A stretch of DNA of 64,000 bases from Clostridium sp. UBA701 (GTDB taxonomy: Bacteria > Bacillota > Clostridia > Clostridiales > Clostridiaceae): contig DBMJ01000015.1 in the NCBI GenBank assembly GCA_002298125.1, positions 62,001-126,000 on the forward strand. Reading direction: 5' to 3'. A program made the position numbers and the translations under genes. Of the stretch, positions 52,785-62,058 are shown piece by piece (within the stretch, counting starts at the first letter, position 1; every line of letters starts with the position of its first letter). Under the pieces are notes generated by a model. It worked only from the letters and a program-made list of their open reading frames with translations, was not told where the DNA came from and searched no databases.

Positions 52785-53093
52785 CTAGAGAATATTTATG
52801 CCTACCGCCTTTTCAACATTGTCTTCAACACTTTTTAAACCTAAATTAAGGGTTCCTCCATTATTTGGTATAAGTATTATGGCTGGCACTACTTCTCTTT
52901 TATACCTGTCTATGGTTTCTTCAATTTCATAAGCTATCTGTTCTGTAACGAAAAGAACTGCATATTTTTCTCTTGCAAGCTTATCAATAATTGTTTTACC
53001 CTCTAAAGAAGAGTTTACTGGAAAGACTTCAAGTCCTGCTGCTTTAAATATCAGCACCGTATCCTTGTCACCAATTACTCCAACTTTATTCAT
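52785..53093 (-). CDS. atpF: V-type ATP synthase subunit F
   Basis: Small central-stalk subunit that regulates rotation. The 102-residue Rossmann-like protein starts NKVGVIGDKDTVLIFKAAG and includes YAVLFVTEQIAYEIEETIDRY and ILIPNNGG. The ATG at 53093 gives the usual N-terminus; a GTG at 53102 would add three residues. It overlaps the end of atpC, which suggests coupling, and precedes atpA by a short gap. Confidence 0.95.
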   Translation of the reverse strand: MNKVGVIGDKDTVLIFKAAGLEVFPVNSSLEGKTIIDKLAREKYAVLFVTEQIAYEIEETIDRYKREVVPAIILIPNNGGTLNLGLKSVEDNVEKAVGINIL

Positions 53094-54078
53094 AGGTTTC
53101 ACGCAGCCTTTCCTTCAAATTTTCCTTTGCTATGCTGTTGGCCTTTCCAACAATAATGGTTCTAAGATTTTTTACTTCTGTTTCCTTTGCAACTATGTAG
53201 GATAGTAAAGGCTCTGGCCCAAAACTTATGAGCCTAAAATCTCTTACATATTTCATAATATAGTTATCCATAGCTTTATCTAGATTACCAAGGCTTTTGA
53301 AGTTCTTCATACCATTTTTAGGTTCAGTAAATAGCTTATTATAATCCGTATTAATGAGTTTTTGTAAAAAAACTTCTTCCTCATCATAAAAGCTATGCAA
53401 AAAGAAATCTTCACCCAAAGCACCACCAAATTTGAAAATGCCCTGGAAAATTGTTCTATCCTTCTTTTGCATCCTAATTCGAATAAAAGATTTTAAGTTA
53501 TATAAGTCTATACATAATTGCACGAAACGAATTATTGTCTTTTTATTTATTTTATCAGCCAATGCTAACATTTCGTCAAAGTACGCATTGTCAAATATCA
53601 CATCAACATTAACAGTTACATCAGCATGTTCCTGAGCATTAATGGCTTTGTCCACTGAGTTTCTCATAACGAAATTAAAATCCCTATAATCATTGGTATC
53701 AAATTTATTAACCAAAGTATCAATAGGTATTGTACCCAGAGGAATTAAGAGACTATCCATATTAATTTTGCTCATTTTTGCCTTTGTAAGTACTTTTAAA
53801 TTGTGATAGTCGTACTTTAAGGCCATTAAATCCACTAACTCTTTTTCAGGGCTAATACTGAACATTAGATTGTAAAGAGCCTGTAACTCCTCTAACAGCA
53901 TCTCCTCATAATCTCCGTTGGTATTTATAGGAGATGCTAACTGAGTATTTTTATACTCCTCCAGTATCTGAAGAGTGGAATCAAAATCAATCAATTTCTC
54001 CATACTATTTCTATTTAGCAATCTGTTTTCCAGAGCTCTTATTCTAGTTACTGACTGCAAAAAATTTAAATCTTCCAT
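53086..54078 (-). CDS. atpC: V-type ATP synthase subunit C
   Basis: Socket between the rotor ring and central stalk. The 330-residue helical protein has the family features MEDLNFLQSVTRIRALENRLL at the start, KYDYHNLKVLTKAKM in the first third, and SFGPEPLLSYIVAKETEVKNLRTIIVGKANS near the end. It is 14 bases downstream of atpE and overlaps atpF. Confidence 0.95.
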   Translation of the reverse strand: MEDLNFLQSVTRIRALENRLLNRNSMEKLIDFDSTLQILEEYKNTQLASPINTNGDYEEMLLEELQALYNLMFSISPEKELVDLMALKYDYHNLKVLTKAKMSKINMDSLLIPLGTIPIDTLVNKFDTNDYRDFNFVMRNSVDKAINAQEHADVTVNVDVIFDNAYFDEMLALADKINKKTIIRFVQLCIDLYNLKSFIRIRMQKKDRTIFQGIFKFGGALGEDFFLHSFYDEEEVFLQKLINTDYNKLFTEPKNGMKNFKSLGNLDKAMDNYIMKYVRDFRLISFGPEPLLSYIVAKETEVKNLRTIIVGKANSIAKENLKERLRETYE

Positions 54079-54092
54079 TGAAAATCCTCCCC

Positions 54093-54686
54093 TTAACTGA
54101 AAAGAATCTCAGCTATTTCAGTTTCCATATCTACTCTCAAATTGTTTATGAGAGCCTGAAGGGTATAATTAATTTCTATATTATTACCTCTTAATCTGTA
54201 GCCAGTAAATTCCTCTGGAGAATACTCTACTGTCAAATTTTTTTTGCCTTGACTTTTTAAGAAGCTATTTATTTTTTCTTCAAAGTCCTCTCCCAGTTTT
54301 TCCTTATCGTTTATAGATAGCAATAGCTCCTCGTCACCAGATAAGTCTATATCTGATAAAGTCTCTTCTATAAATTGTAGATACTGCTCTTTTGAAAGAT
54401 GCTGCAGTGTTTCCATGGCTTTATCAAAAGCATCGCTTATAACTTCCTGTTTTGCCTTAAGTCTTGCTTTGCGCTCTTCTACAGTATAAGAGGATAAAAT
54501 ATATTCTGCTCTCTTTTTACCTTCCAGTTCTGCAGCTTTTTTCATGGAATCTTTCAATTTTTCTATATCTTTTTTATTTTGCTCCACTATTTCCTTACAT
54601 TGCTCTTCTGCAGCTTTTAATAGTTCAGCAGCTTCTTTTTGTGCGTCTTCAATTATATACTTTGTTATATTTTCTATATCAGCCAA
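54093..54686 (-). CDS. atpE: V-type ATP synthase subunit E
   Basis: Peripheral stalk subunit. The 197-residue protein has a long N-terminal coiled coil rich in Ala, Lys and Glu (about residues 10-90, DAQKEAAELLKAAEEQCKEIV) and a globular C-terminal domain. It pairs with the G/H-type subunit encoded first in the operon. The start is a TTG after GAGGTG. Confidence 0.93.
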   Translation of the reverse strand: MADIENITKYIIEDAQKEAAELLKAAEEQCKEIVEQNKKDIEKLKDSMKKAAELEGKKRAEYILSSYTVEERKARLKAKQEVISDAFDKAMETLQHLSKEQYLQFIEETLSDIDLSGDEELLLSINDKEKLGEDFEEKINSFLKSQGKKNLTVEYSPEEFTGYRLRGNNIEINYTLQALINNLRVDMETEIAEILFS

Positions 54687-54704
54687 GATTTTGCACCTCT
54701 ATTT

Positions 54705-55214
54705 CTACTGAATTTTTATTCCAAATATCATAATGATTGAGGTAACTAAAGCTATAACTGCATAAGTTTCAACCATTGCTGCAAAAAGCACTCCTTTAAA
54801 CATATGTTCTGGTTTCTTTGCTAATATGGATATACCTGCTGCTGCAGTTTTTCCTTGAGAGATAGCTGATTTCCATCCAGCTAAAGCTATAGGTAATGAA
54901 GCCATAAAGATCAAAAATCCTGTTCCTAAGGTTAGCTTTTCAACTCCTCCACCCAAAACACCGATCCTAGAGAGTATTATAAGTGAGGTAACAAACCCAT
55001 AAAAACCTTGTGTTCCTGGAATAACCTGAAGTATCAATGCTTTACCAAATTTGTCAGGATCCTCAATAACTAACCCAGATGCAGCTTCACCAACTATTCC
55101 AACACCTTTAGCAGATCCTATGCCTGGAAGAGCAGTAGCTAGTGCAGCTCCTAAAAGTGCCATTATTAAACCACCGTGTTGTTTTAAAAATTCAAAAAAA
55201 GTTGTAAAATCCAT
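54705..55214 (-). CDS. atpK: V-type ATP synthase subunit K (rotor ring), predicted Na+-binding
   Basis: Four-helix rotor proteolipid, 169 residues made of two hairpin repeats. It aligns along its length with the Na+-translocating NtpK of Enterococcus hirae: the sodium ligands Thr64, Gln65, Gln110 and Glu139 there correspond here to Thr68 and Gln69 in IPGTQGFYGF, Gln120 in SQGK, and Glu149 in MVETYA. A sodium pump or sodium-driven synthase is therefore the best inference. Confidence 0.95.
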   Translation of the reverse strand: MDFTTFFEFLKQHGGLIMALLGAALATALPGIGSAKGVGIVGEAASGLVIEDPDKFGKALILQVIPGTQGFYGFVTSLIILSRIGVLGGGVEKLTLGTGFLIFMASLPIALAGWKSAISQGKTAAAGISILAKKPEHMFKGVLFAAMVETYAVIALVTSIIMIFGIKIQ

Positions 55215-55225
55215 TTTTATTCCTC

Positions 55226-57178
55226 CTAATCATTGTTAATTTGTATATATTTATCTACTGGACTTAATGGTTTGAACTCTTTTCCTCCGCCCTCATAAAA
55301 TTTATTGAAAAATTCAAGATATTGAAGACGTGCAGCATGCACGTAAGCTCCTAGTACATTAATAAGTAAGTTGAACACATGTCCTACTATAAATATGACA
55401 GTTCCAAAGGTAATTTTTAAAATAGGATTCCCCAATAATCCAATTATAAGATTAAAAGAAGAACCTATTAATCCAGTTGCAAGTCCTAGTGCAAGTAGTC
55501 TTGAGTAGGAAAGTATATCACCTAAATATCCAGTTATGCCATACAATCCATAAAGTCCACCAGCAAACTTTCCAAAAATAGTTTTGTTGCTTCTTCCTTG
55601 AGTAAGAAGTAGTCCTAAGGTGCCTACAATAGCAAGATATTTACCTATGGTACCCATCATGGCCTGATTTGACATTGAACCAACTAGCATAAGTAGTGCC
55701 CCAGTGAGGGTAAAATACCAAAACCCTACATCAAAGATTGCATCTAGTGGTTTTTTATCCCTTATTAATAAATAAGCCTTTACTCCCAATGCAACATAAA
55801 TGTGAATTACACCCATTACAATGGATAAGATAAGCACTGTAATAGGATTGCTAGAAGGATCTAACCATAGCGGCATAATACTCTTTGAGAGTATATCTCC
55901 AAAGTAACTTCCATATAATATCCCAAAGAAAATGGTAGAAATACTCAAATACTGAAAAAGTTTAACCAATTTTTGCTGTCCCTTAGATAGCTTTAAAAGC
56001 TTAAGTGCTAGGGTAGTTCCTATTAGCATTACAATACCATAGCCTGCATCTGAAAGCATCATCCCAAAGAATACAAATAAGAAGGGAGCTAAAATAGGTG
56101 TGGGGTCAATCTCCTTATAGCCTGGTAGACTATACATGGCTGTAATACTTTCAAAGGGCTCTATGATGAATTTGTTTTTAAGCTTTATTGGCACAACCTC
56201 ATCTTCTTCAGGCACATGGAATTCAATATAGTAACTATCTTCCAATACCCTATTTAAAAGATTATAAAAATCATTCTTCTTATCTTCTGGGACCCACCCC
56301 TCCATTAAGACTGTCTTAATGGTTTTAGCCATATTTGAAGTACTCTTATGCATTTCAAGCTTGTTGTAATACCAATCAAAGCACTTTTCTAGCATAGGTA
56401 ACTTATCCTTATATTTAAGGATTGTTTTTTCTGCTAAATCTTTCTCCTCAGCTAAGTTTGAAGCTTTAACTTTATTGGCCTCTATAATCTTTATAGGAGT
56501 ATCCCATAAATTAACAGATATCTTACCTACTTCAAACTCCTTAAAAAGTTCTTCTATAGATAAGCTACAGCCCATAGGATAAAGTGCAAAAACATAGTTA
56601 AGATCTTTATCCTCATTTACTGTTTCAATACTTAAAGGTATATTCTTATCCTTTATAGAGTCCTCAAGAGATAGATAATTTTTCTTTGGAATGGTACCTA
56701 TGAAATAGCCGGTGTTATTAAGCGCTTTAAGCTCCTTGTTGCACAAATCAAGCTTAGCCCATTTCTCATAAAATTCATTTTCCTGGTTTAGTAGCAATAA
56801 GTTACTTTTAATCTCAGAAAGATTGCTCTCTAAAGACTTCAATGTCTCATAGATCTCATCTATTTCATACCCTTCCACCAAATCTTTCAATTGATCATAT
56901 GTAACATTTTCCTTATCCTTAGTAAGAGCCTTTAGCCCTTTAGGTTCTGGTATATAACCTCTTAGAAATTCTATTGCATACTTGATTTTATTTAGTTTGT
57001 TTTCAACAAAAGAGGAGTTTTCTTCATCCTCAGCTTTCACCAATTGCTGAAGATTTTCCTCATCTTTCTTTACATCTATGAGCTGAATGTTCCTAAAGAG
57101 TTGTATTTCCTTAAGAAGCTGATTTTGTTTTGATTGCAGAAATAGAAGATGAAATTTATGCATCTTAACTATTGCCAT
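55226..57178 (-). CDS. atpI: V-type ATP synthase subunit I
   Basis: Large membrane stator subunit (a-subunit type), 650 residues. About 1-330 form a cytoplasmic coiled-coil domain; about 345-640 contain seven to eight transmembrane helices, with the conserved FGMMLSDAGYGIVM and the essential-arginine region GDILSYSRLLALGLATG, then HAARLQYLEFFNKFYEGGGKEFKPL. It forms the ion half-channels against subunit K. Its start overlaps the first gene by 14 bases. Confidence 0.95.
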   Translation of the reverse strand: MAIVKMHKFHLLFLQSKQNQLLKEIQLFRNIQLIDVKKDEENLQQLVKAEDEENSSFVENKLNKIKYAIEFLRGYIPEPKGLKALTKDKENVTYDQLKDLVEGYEIDEIYETLKSLESNLSEIKSNLLLLNQENEFYEKWAKLDLCNKELKALNNTGYFIGTIPKKNYLSLEDSIKDKNIPLSIETVNEDKDLNYVFALYPMGCSLSIEELFKEFEVGKISVNLWDTPIKIIEANKVKASNLAEEKDLAEKTILKYKDKLPMLEKCFDWYYNKLEMHKSTSNMAKTIKTVLMEGWVPEDKKNDFYNLLNRVLEDSYYIEFHVPEEDEVVPIKLKNKFIIEPFESITAMYSLPGYKEIDPTPILAPFLFVFFGMMLSDAGYGIVMLIGTTLALKLLKLSKGQQKLVKLFQYLSISTIFFGILYGSYFGDILSKSIMPLWLDPSSNPITVLILSIVMGVIHIYVALGVKAYLLIRDKKPLDAIFDVGFWYFTLTGALLMLVGSMSNQAMMGTIGKYLAIVGTLGLLLTQGRSNKTIFGKFAGGLYGLYGITGYLGDILSYSRLLALGLATGLIGSSFNLIIGLLGNPILKITFGTVIFIVGHVFNLLINVLGAYVHAARLQYLEFFNKFYEGGGKEFKPLSPVDKYIQINND

Positions 57179-57491
57179 GATTTTTCACTATCCTCTCTAC
57201 AATCAAAGTAACTGCCTTGTCAAGCTTTTCATAAGAACTTGCTTTAACTTCATTGATTTTTAGCTTATACTTCTCTCTATTTTTAGCAACCTGTTCTCTA
57301 GCAGCATTTTCGTAATCTTCAATTGTCTTATTTTTCTCTGCAAGGGCCTCATTCCTAGCCTCTGAAATACTTATTTCAGCCTCTTTTTTAGCCTTTAACA
57401 CCTTTACCCTAGCTTCCTCTTTAGCTGCTTTTACTACGTTTTCTCCTTCTTCCTCCTTACACAATATTTCCTTTACTGCTTCTAATGCCAC
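57165..57491 (-). CDS. V-type ATP synthase peripheral stalk subunit G/H
   Basis: A 108-residue coiled-coil protein, rich in Ala, Glu and Lys (AKEEARVKVLKAKKEAEISI, EKNKTIEDYENAAREQ), matching the short stalk subunit usually encoded first in clostridial and archaeal-type operons. It would form the peripheral stalk with subunit E. Start GTG at 57491 with GAGGTGGTG upstream. First gene of the nine-gene operon. Confidence 0.88.
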   Translation of the reverse strand: MALEAVKEILCKEEEGENVVKAAKEEARVKVLKAKKEAEISISEARNEALAEKNKTIEDYENAAREQVAKNREKYKLKINEVKASSYEKLDKAVTLIVERIVKNHGNS

Positions 57492-57604
57492 ACAATCACC
57501 ACCTCAAAAATATAATAAGCACTTTATAAAAATTATTAAATACTCTAAAAAGAAGTAATGTATACTGTTTATTTTATATCATCTTCTTTTTTTCTTCAAT
57601 GCCT

Positions 57605-59272
57605 TTACAAATTATTAATAATCTTTAATACTGAATTCCCCTTATATACCACTGCACAAATCTCTGGAACTATAGCTTCTAGCTCAAAATAAGCTTTTAT
57701 ATCAAACTTAAAAAGCTCTACATGAATTTCCTTAACCTCCACTTCAGAATGTTCATATCTTATGTTCTCTTCTATCTTTCTCTCTATACCTTTATCTCTA
57801 TATCTAGGTAAAAAGTCGGGGACCCATTGCTTCTTATTATGAAGCAAAAACTCATATTTTAGTAATTCTTTAAAAAATTGCTTGTTATCCTCATTAGCTT
57901 CATAAAAATCACTAAGTGTCCTGTAATGATCTATAAAACCCAAACTCCGTTTATAATATTCATTTTTTTCAAAATACTGACATAGGTTTTTATAGAAATC
58001 AAAAGGTTCTATAAAATTCTTTTCTAAGTACTTAATGCAAATACTAAATTTACCTGAATTATAATATTTATCGACTAAGTATTCTATTTTCTTTAAGTAA
58101 GTTAATTGAGCATAACTTATATATTTATTTTCTAAAATCTCATAGGGTGGAAATGGCAAATACTTTAAAGCCCATTTACTTTCCTCCCTCTTCATTTTTG
58201 ATCCCTTTAAAACCTTTAAAAAACCCAATTGAATCTCAGGTACACCTAGTTTATATACTTCATTAAAAGAATTCTCAAAGCTTTGAAGATCTTCGTACGG
58301 TAGTCCAGCTATTAAATCTACATGCTGCTTAATAACTTTAAGCTCATTAATTCTCTTAATCTTTTCAAATAATACTGAGGTAGGTACCCTTCTATCTATT
58401 GCTTCTAAGGTCTTTTCATTGGTACTTTGAATTCCGACCTCAAATTGAATTCTCTCAGTTGGACAATGTTTTAATAATTGTAGCTGTTCCTCCGTTATTA
58501 AATCTCCAGAGATTTCAAAGTGAAAAATCACAGTAGTATCAAGCTTTATTACAAAATCAAAAATTTCACTTGCAAATTTAGCATTGCAATTAAAGGTTCT
58601 GTCTACAAATTTAATTATCCTAGGCTGTAACCTAATTAACTTTTCTATATCTCTCTTTACTCTATCAATATGCAAAAACCTAACACTGTGAATGGTAGAG
58701 GATAAACAATAGGAGCAATTATAAGGGCATCCTCTGGATGCCTCATAATATATTATTTTATTTTCCATGAGAGTATTGTTGTAAGGAAACGGTATCTTAG
58801 AAAGATCCATAAGTTCTCTTTCTCCACCCCAATATAGCTTATGCTTAACTCTAGTGTACAGTCCGGGTATATTCAATGTATCACATTGATTTATTAGCGC
58901 TTTTATAAGTTCTCTATAGGTTTCTTCCCCTTCTCCAACTATAAGATAATCTCCTTCATTATCCATGATAAAACTCTCACTATCATAAGAAACCTCCGGC
59001 CCTCCGTATAGAATTTTAATATTTGGAGCTATGACATGGATGATTTCTGAAAGTTTTTTTACATATTCAACATTCCAGATATAACAAGAAAATGCAATAA
59101 CATCAGCATTGTCCTTTATGATTTCCTCTAGAACACTCTCCAGCTTTTCGTTAATGGTAAATTCTTTTAAAATACATTCATATATTAAATCTCTAGTATA
59201 TTCCTTTAGATATCTTATTGCTAAATTATTATGTATGTATTGTGAGTTCAGTGCTACAAGTATTATTTTCAT
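57605..59272 (-). CDS. B12-binding domain radical SAM protein
   Basis: A 555-residue enzyme. The N-terminal cobalamin-binding Rossmann domain (about 1-140) includes ILYGGPEVSYDSESFI, followed by the radical SAM motif CPYNCSYC (Cys182, Cys186, Cys189) and a C-terminal DUF4080-like domain (about 370-540). Substrate unknown; such proteins often act on tRNA, lipids or peptides. Its start lies 44 bases inside the end of the methyltransferase-like gene, so the two are translationally linked. Confidence 0.9.
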   Translation of the reverse strand: MKIILVALNSQYIHNNLAIRYLKEYTRDLIYECILKEFTINEKLESVLEEIIKDNADVIAFSCYIWNVEYVKKLSEIIHVIAPNIKILYGGPEVSYDSESFIMDNEGDYLIVGEGEETYRELIKALINQCDTLNIPGLYTRVKHKLYWGGERELMDLSKIPFPYNNTLMENKIIYYEASRGCPYNCSYCLSSTIHSVRFLHIDRVKRDIEKLIRLQPRIIKFVDRTFNCNAKFASEIFDFVIKLDTTVIFHFEISGDLITEEQLQLLKHCPTERIQFEVGIQSTNEKTLEAIDRRVPTSVLFEKIKRINELKVIKQHVDLIAGLPYEDLQSFENSFNEVYKLGVPEIQLGFLKVLKGSKMKREESKWALKYLPFPPYEILENKYISYAQLTYLKKIEYLVDKYYNSGKFSICIKYLEKNFIEPFDFYKNLCQYFEKNEYYKRSLGFIDHYRTLSDFYEANEDNKQFFKELLKYEFLLHNKKQWVPDFLPRYRDKGIERKIEENIRYEHSEVEVKEIHVELFKFDIKAYFELEAIVPEICAVVYKGNSVLKIINNL

Positions 59273-59780
59273 CTGATAAGTTTCCTTTCTTCCTTGCTTT
59301 TATATATATAATACCATCATTTGCGGCTTCTTCTTCTATAGTGAAGTATTTATTTATAATATTTATTATCTTATTCATCGGATTTTTTCTAAAAAGGTTT
59401 ATTTCTTTAATGGTAAATTCTACTTCCTTGTTATAAGGTAGAAGGACTTTTATCTTTCTAAAAAATAACCTTCCCATTGGTTTATCAATATCCCAGATGT
59501 ATATGTACCCATTACTATTTAGGTATTTAAAGCATTCTTTAATTATTCTTTCCTTTTTTCTCCAACCTGATAAGTTGTATAAAGTAAAAAACAGTACACA
59601 ACTATCATAGTCTTCTTTTGTTAAAGATTCAGCTTTGCTTTCCCTTTTCGCATAATCTACCGCTACCTCATCCCAGTAGTGTTTGCTTAAGTTGTAAACT
59701 ACTCCATAGTTTTTTATCCCCACATCCAAAGTATTCCCCTTTAGCACTTGATAAGTCAAATTTATAACAGAATTTTTCAT
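59229..59780 (-). CDS. Class I SAM-dependent methyltransferase-like protein
   Basis: A 183-residue protein with a partial Rossmann methyltransferase fold: a weakly conserved SAM-binding region TLDVGIKNYGVVYNLSKHYWDE and later YLNSNGYIYIWDIDKPMGRLF. The usual glycine-rich motif I is poorly preserved, so activity is uncertain. The ATG at 59780 follows GGGGGTG; upstream in-frame starts, as far as 59939, would overlap the neighbouring gene. It is coupled to the B12 radical SAM gene. Confidence 0.7.
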   Translation of the reverse strand: MKNSVINLTYQVLKGNTLDVGIKNYGVVYNLSKHYWDEVAVDYAKRESKAESLTKEDYDSCVLFFTLYNLSGWRKKERIIKECFKYLNSNGYIYIWDIDKPMGRLFFRKIKVLLPYNKEVEFTIKEINLFRKNPMNKIINIINKYFTIEEEAANDGIIYIKARKKGNLSDENNTCSTELTIHT

Positions 59781-59836
59781 AATAACACCCCCTAAGAGTA
59801 TTTTACCAAATAATGTCTCTATTTCAAAAAAATAAA

Positions 59837-59858
59837 TTGCAGGGAGTTTAACCTGCAA
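59837..59858 (-). terminator. Terminator after the beta-propeller gene
   Basis: 7-bp stem TTGCAGG / CCTGCAA with an 8-base loop, followed on the minus strand by TTTATTTTTTT. Confidence 0.82.
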
Positions 59859-59886
59859 CTTATATCCATAATAATGATTTATTAAG

Positions 59887-61197
59887 TTATTTCTTATTTT
59901 TTTGTATAATATTGCTCTTCCACAATAATGACAAGACAACTACAAGTAAAGCTGCAATTATATAATACATTACTTTTGGCTCACACATAAGGCTTGGTAC
60001 AATTTCATCTTTATTAAGCTTATAAATAGTACCGCATTGTGGTTCTATAAAGTACAAACCCTTCTCTGAAAACTTCATTGAACGAATCTCTTCACATTGT
60101 TTAGGCAGCTTATACTCTCTAATTACTTTATTTTTATCCAATAATAAGATGCTCTTAGTTACTTTGTCAAAAAAACATATGCCATCCTTTATGTTTAAAA
60201 CACCCATTCTATCAATAGCTATATTTTCTATAGAAGAGACTCTATTATGCTGATATAAAGGTGCAGGGGGCATACTAGTAGGATGCTTATCCAGTAGAAA
60301 TTCAAGCTTCCCCTTGGAACTCTTAAACCTTGGAGAAGTTATGGGATCTCCACCACTATAGTCTGGCCATCCGTACCATTGATTTTTGGTAAGTATATAA
60401 ATATAATCTAAATCTCCTTCTACATTCCTACTTCCCCTATTCTCCATGCCACCTACGGCAGAATAGAGCTTACCTTGTGAATCATAATCCATACCTACTA
60501 CATTTCTTATGCCCCAAGCAAAATTGGAGATGTTTTTACTATTAACATTCATGACTATCACAGAGGCATTCCCTGGAGTTCTTCCAGTTATAGTCTGAAG
60601 TTTATAGTTAGCTGACCTGAAGGGTACAAAGGCTCCATTTTGTTTTTCATTTGAAGGATTTTTTATTATAACATCCTTAGGACTTATATCACAAGCATAG
60701 GGATATTCTTTTATCCATAGATTATCCTCCCCCACTATAGCATTATTAGTAGCAGCACCTACACATATAAATAATTCATCCTTCACTGCAAGCAATCTAC
60801 TTTCCCTATAATCTCCAAAGTTAGGAAGGTTATCTATAAGCAAAGAGCTATTCCTTGAGATGAAATCGTAGCACCATAGAGAAAATCTTGAAGTAAAGTA
60901 CAGCTTTTTATTGCTGTATTCGATAAAGTCTATGGAAATGTCCTCCTTTTCAAATAATTTTTCTACCTTTCCTTTAGGATTAATAATATCCACTCTATTT
61001 TTGTAGGCCACATATAGATTACCCTCTTCGTCAAAATCGAAATCTCTACTTCCAAAAAGTCCGATATGAACTGGGTTGATTTTGTAACCTTGCTGCTTGA
61101 TACTTTTTATCCCCCTATTGTCAGTGCTTACCTTTATTAGTATTGTGCTGAGCACTATAATTAAAGCTACTAATAGAACCTTTACTAGACACTTCAT
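59887..61197 (-). CDS. Membrane-anchored beta-propeller protein, sorbosone-dehydrogenase-like
   Basis: A 436-residue protein with a transmembrane helix at the N-terminus (about 5-24, VLLVALIIVLSTILIKV) and another at the C-terminus (about 408-428). Between them is an extracytoplasmic six-bladed beta-propeller-like domain with FAWGIRNVVGMDYDSQGKLY and WYGWPDYSGGDPI, blocks seen in glucose/sorbosone dehydrogenases. Catalytic residues are uncertain. Its terminator separates it from the methyltransferase downstream. Confidence 0.8.
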   Translation of the reverse strand: MKCLVKVLLVALIIVLSTILIKVSTDNRGIKSIKQQGYKINPVHIGLFGSRDFDFDEEGNLYVAYKNRVDIINPKGKVEKLFEKEDISIDFIEYSNKKLYFTSRFSLWCYDFISRNSSLLIDNLPNFGDYRESRLLAVKDELFICVGAATNNAIVGEDNLWIKEYPYACDISPKDVIIKNPSNEKQNGAFVPFRSANYKLQTITGRTPGNASVIVMNVNSKNISNFAWGIRNVVGMDYDSQGKLYSAVGGMENRGSRNVEGDLDYIYILTKNQWYGWPDYSGGDPITSPRFKSSKGKLEFLLDKHPTSMPPAPLYQHNRVSSIENIAIDRMGVLNIKDGICFFDKVTKSILLLDKNKVIREYKLPKQCEEIRSMKFSEKGLYFIEPQCGTIYKLNKDEIVPSLMCEPKVMYYIIAALLVVVLSLLWKSNIIQKNKK

Positions 61198-61306
61198 ATA
61201 TCCTCCAAGATAATTTATCTTAGTTATATATATTTTTATTTAAAGTACAGTATGAAGGTATCTTATACAAAATAATAAATATTGTACTCTATTTTGCTGC
61301 CAAATG

Positions 61307-61870
61307 TTAAATGCTATTTATGTCAAGAACCTCAATATGCTCCTCCTCAACAATGCTCAAAGAAGATAGCACCCTTGCAATCTCACCTTCTTCTATGAGC
61401 ATCACATATTTATTGTAGAAGGCTATAGCATGTTCCTCCCTTTTACGAGCAAGAAGTATAAGTTCTTTGGCATTATACTTGGAATAATCTATGTTTTTAA
61501 GCTTTGGAAGCCTGTCCAGTTCTAAAAGTTTTCTATGTATATTAGCATGGACATATTCAATATTTCCAAGTGACTTAAAAGTATTTGACAATTTTTTATT
61601 CTCTACAAGCTCCGCTGCTTTATAATAAAAATCCCCATTAAACACCTCTAACTTCATTGCATGATCTAATATCACTTGAGTTTTTGCTGTTAAAGATGGA
61701 ACATCCTTATGACCTTTAGGAATTTGATGAACGAAATACTCCTTTGAGACTCCACAAAATGGGCAATTTATTATTTCATTTTCATCATTTTCTCTTATTC
61801 GTCCAAAGCTATTTAAATTATAATTTTTTCCATTTAATAGATAACCACAAATCCCACAATAAATGCTCAT
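61307..61870 (-). CDS. Reverse rubrerythrin (rubredoxin domain at the N-terminus)
   Basis: A 187-residue iron protein for peroxide or oxygen detoxification. A rubredoxin-like domain with CGIC and CPFC (Cys5, Cys8, Cys36, Cys39) comes first, and a ferritin-like di-iron domain second, with ligands in IEYVH, KREEH and VEEEH. In classical rubrerythrin the order is reversed; this arrangement is known from clostridial revRbr proteins. The ATG at 61870 has AGAGGTG upstream. Divergent from spoVB; a long inverted repeat lies between. Confidence 0.88.
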   Translation of the reverse strand: MSIYCGICGYLLNGKNYNLNSFGRIRENDENEIINCPFCGVSKEYFVHQIPKGHKDVPSLTAKTQVILDHAMKLEVFNGDFYYKAAELVENKKLSNTFKSLGNIEYVHANIHRKLLELDRLPKLKNIDYSKYNAKELILLARKREEHAIAFYNKYVMLIEEGEIARVLSSLSIVEEEHIEVLDINSI

Positions 61871-61957
61871 ATTACACCTCTTCATTCTTATTTCAAATTT
61901 ATTTTATTATATATTTTAATATTAATCTATACTTCCTTCATATTTGCCTATTTACCC

Positions 61958-61989
61958 TTATACTACTACAAATATTTTTAGTAGTATAA
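61958..61989. promoter_or_regulatory. Inverted repeat between reverse rubrerythrin and spoVB
   Basis: 11-bp perfect inverted repeat TTATACTACTA / TAGTAGTATAA with a 10-base loop in the divergent intergenic region. Candidate operator, or a hairpin in either leader. Confidence 0.5.
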
Positions 61990-62058
61990 AGGCATTAGAA
62001 TATAATAACTAAAACTAGAATAAGTATAAACAGTAATACTTTAATTGAGGTTAATTTA

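Noticed and set aside
57605..57625. Terminator for the B12 radical SAM gene
   Set aside because: Only T-rich DNA without a clear stem follows the stop; not supported.
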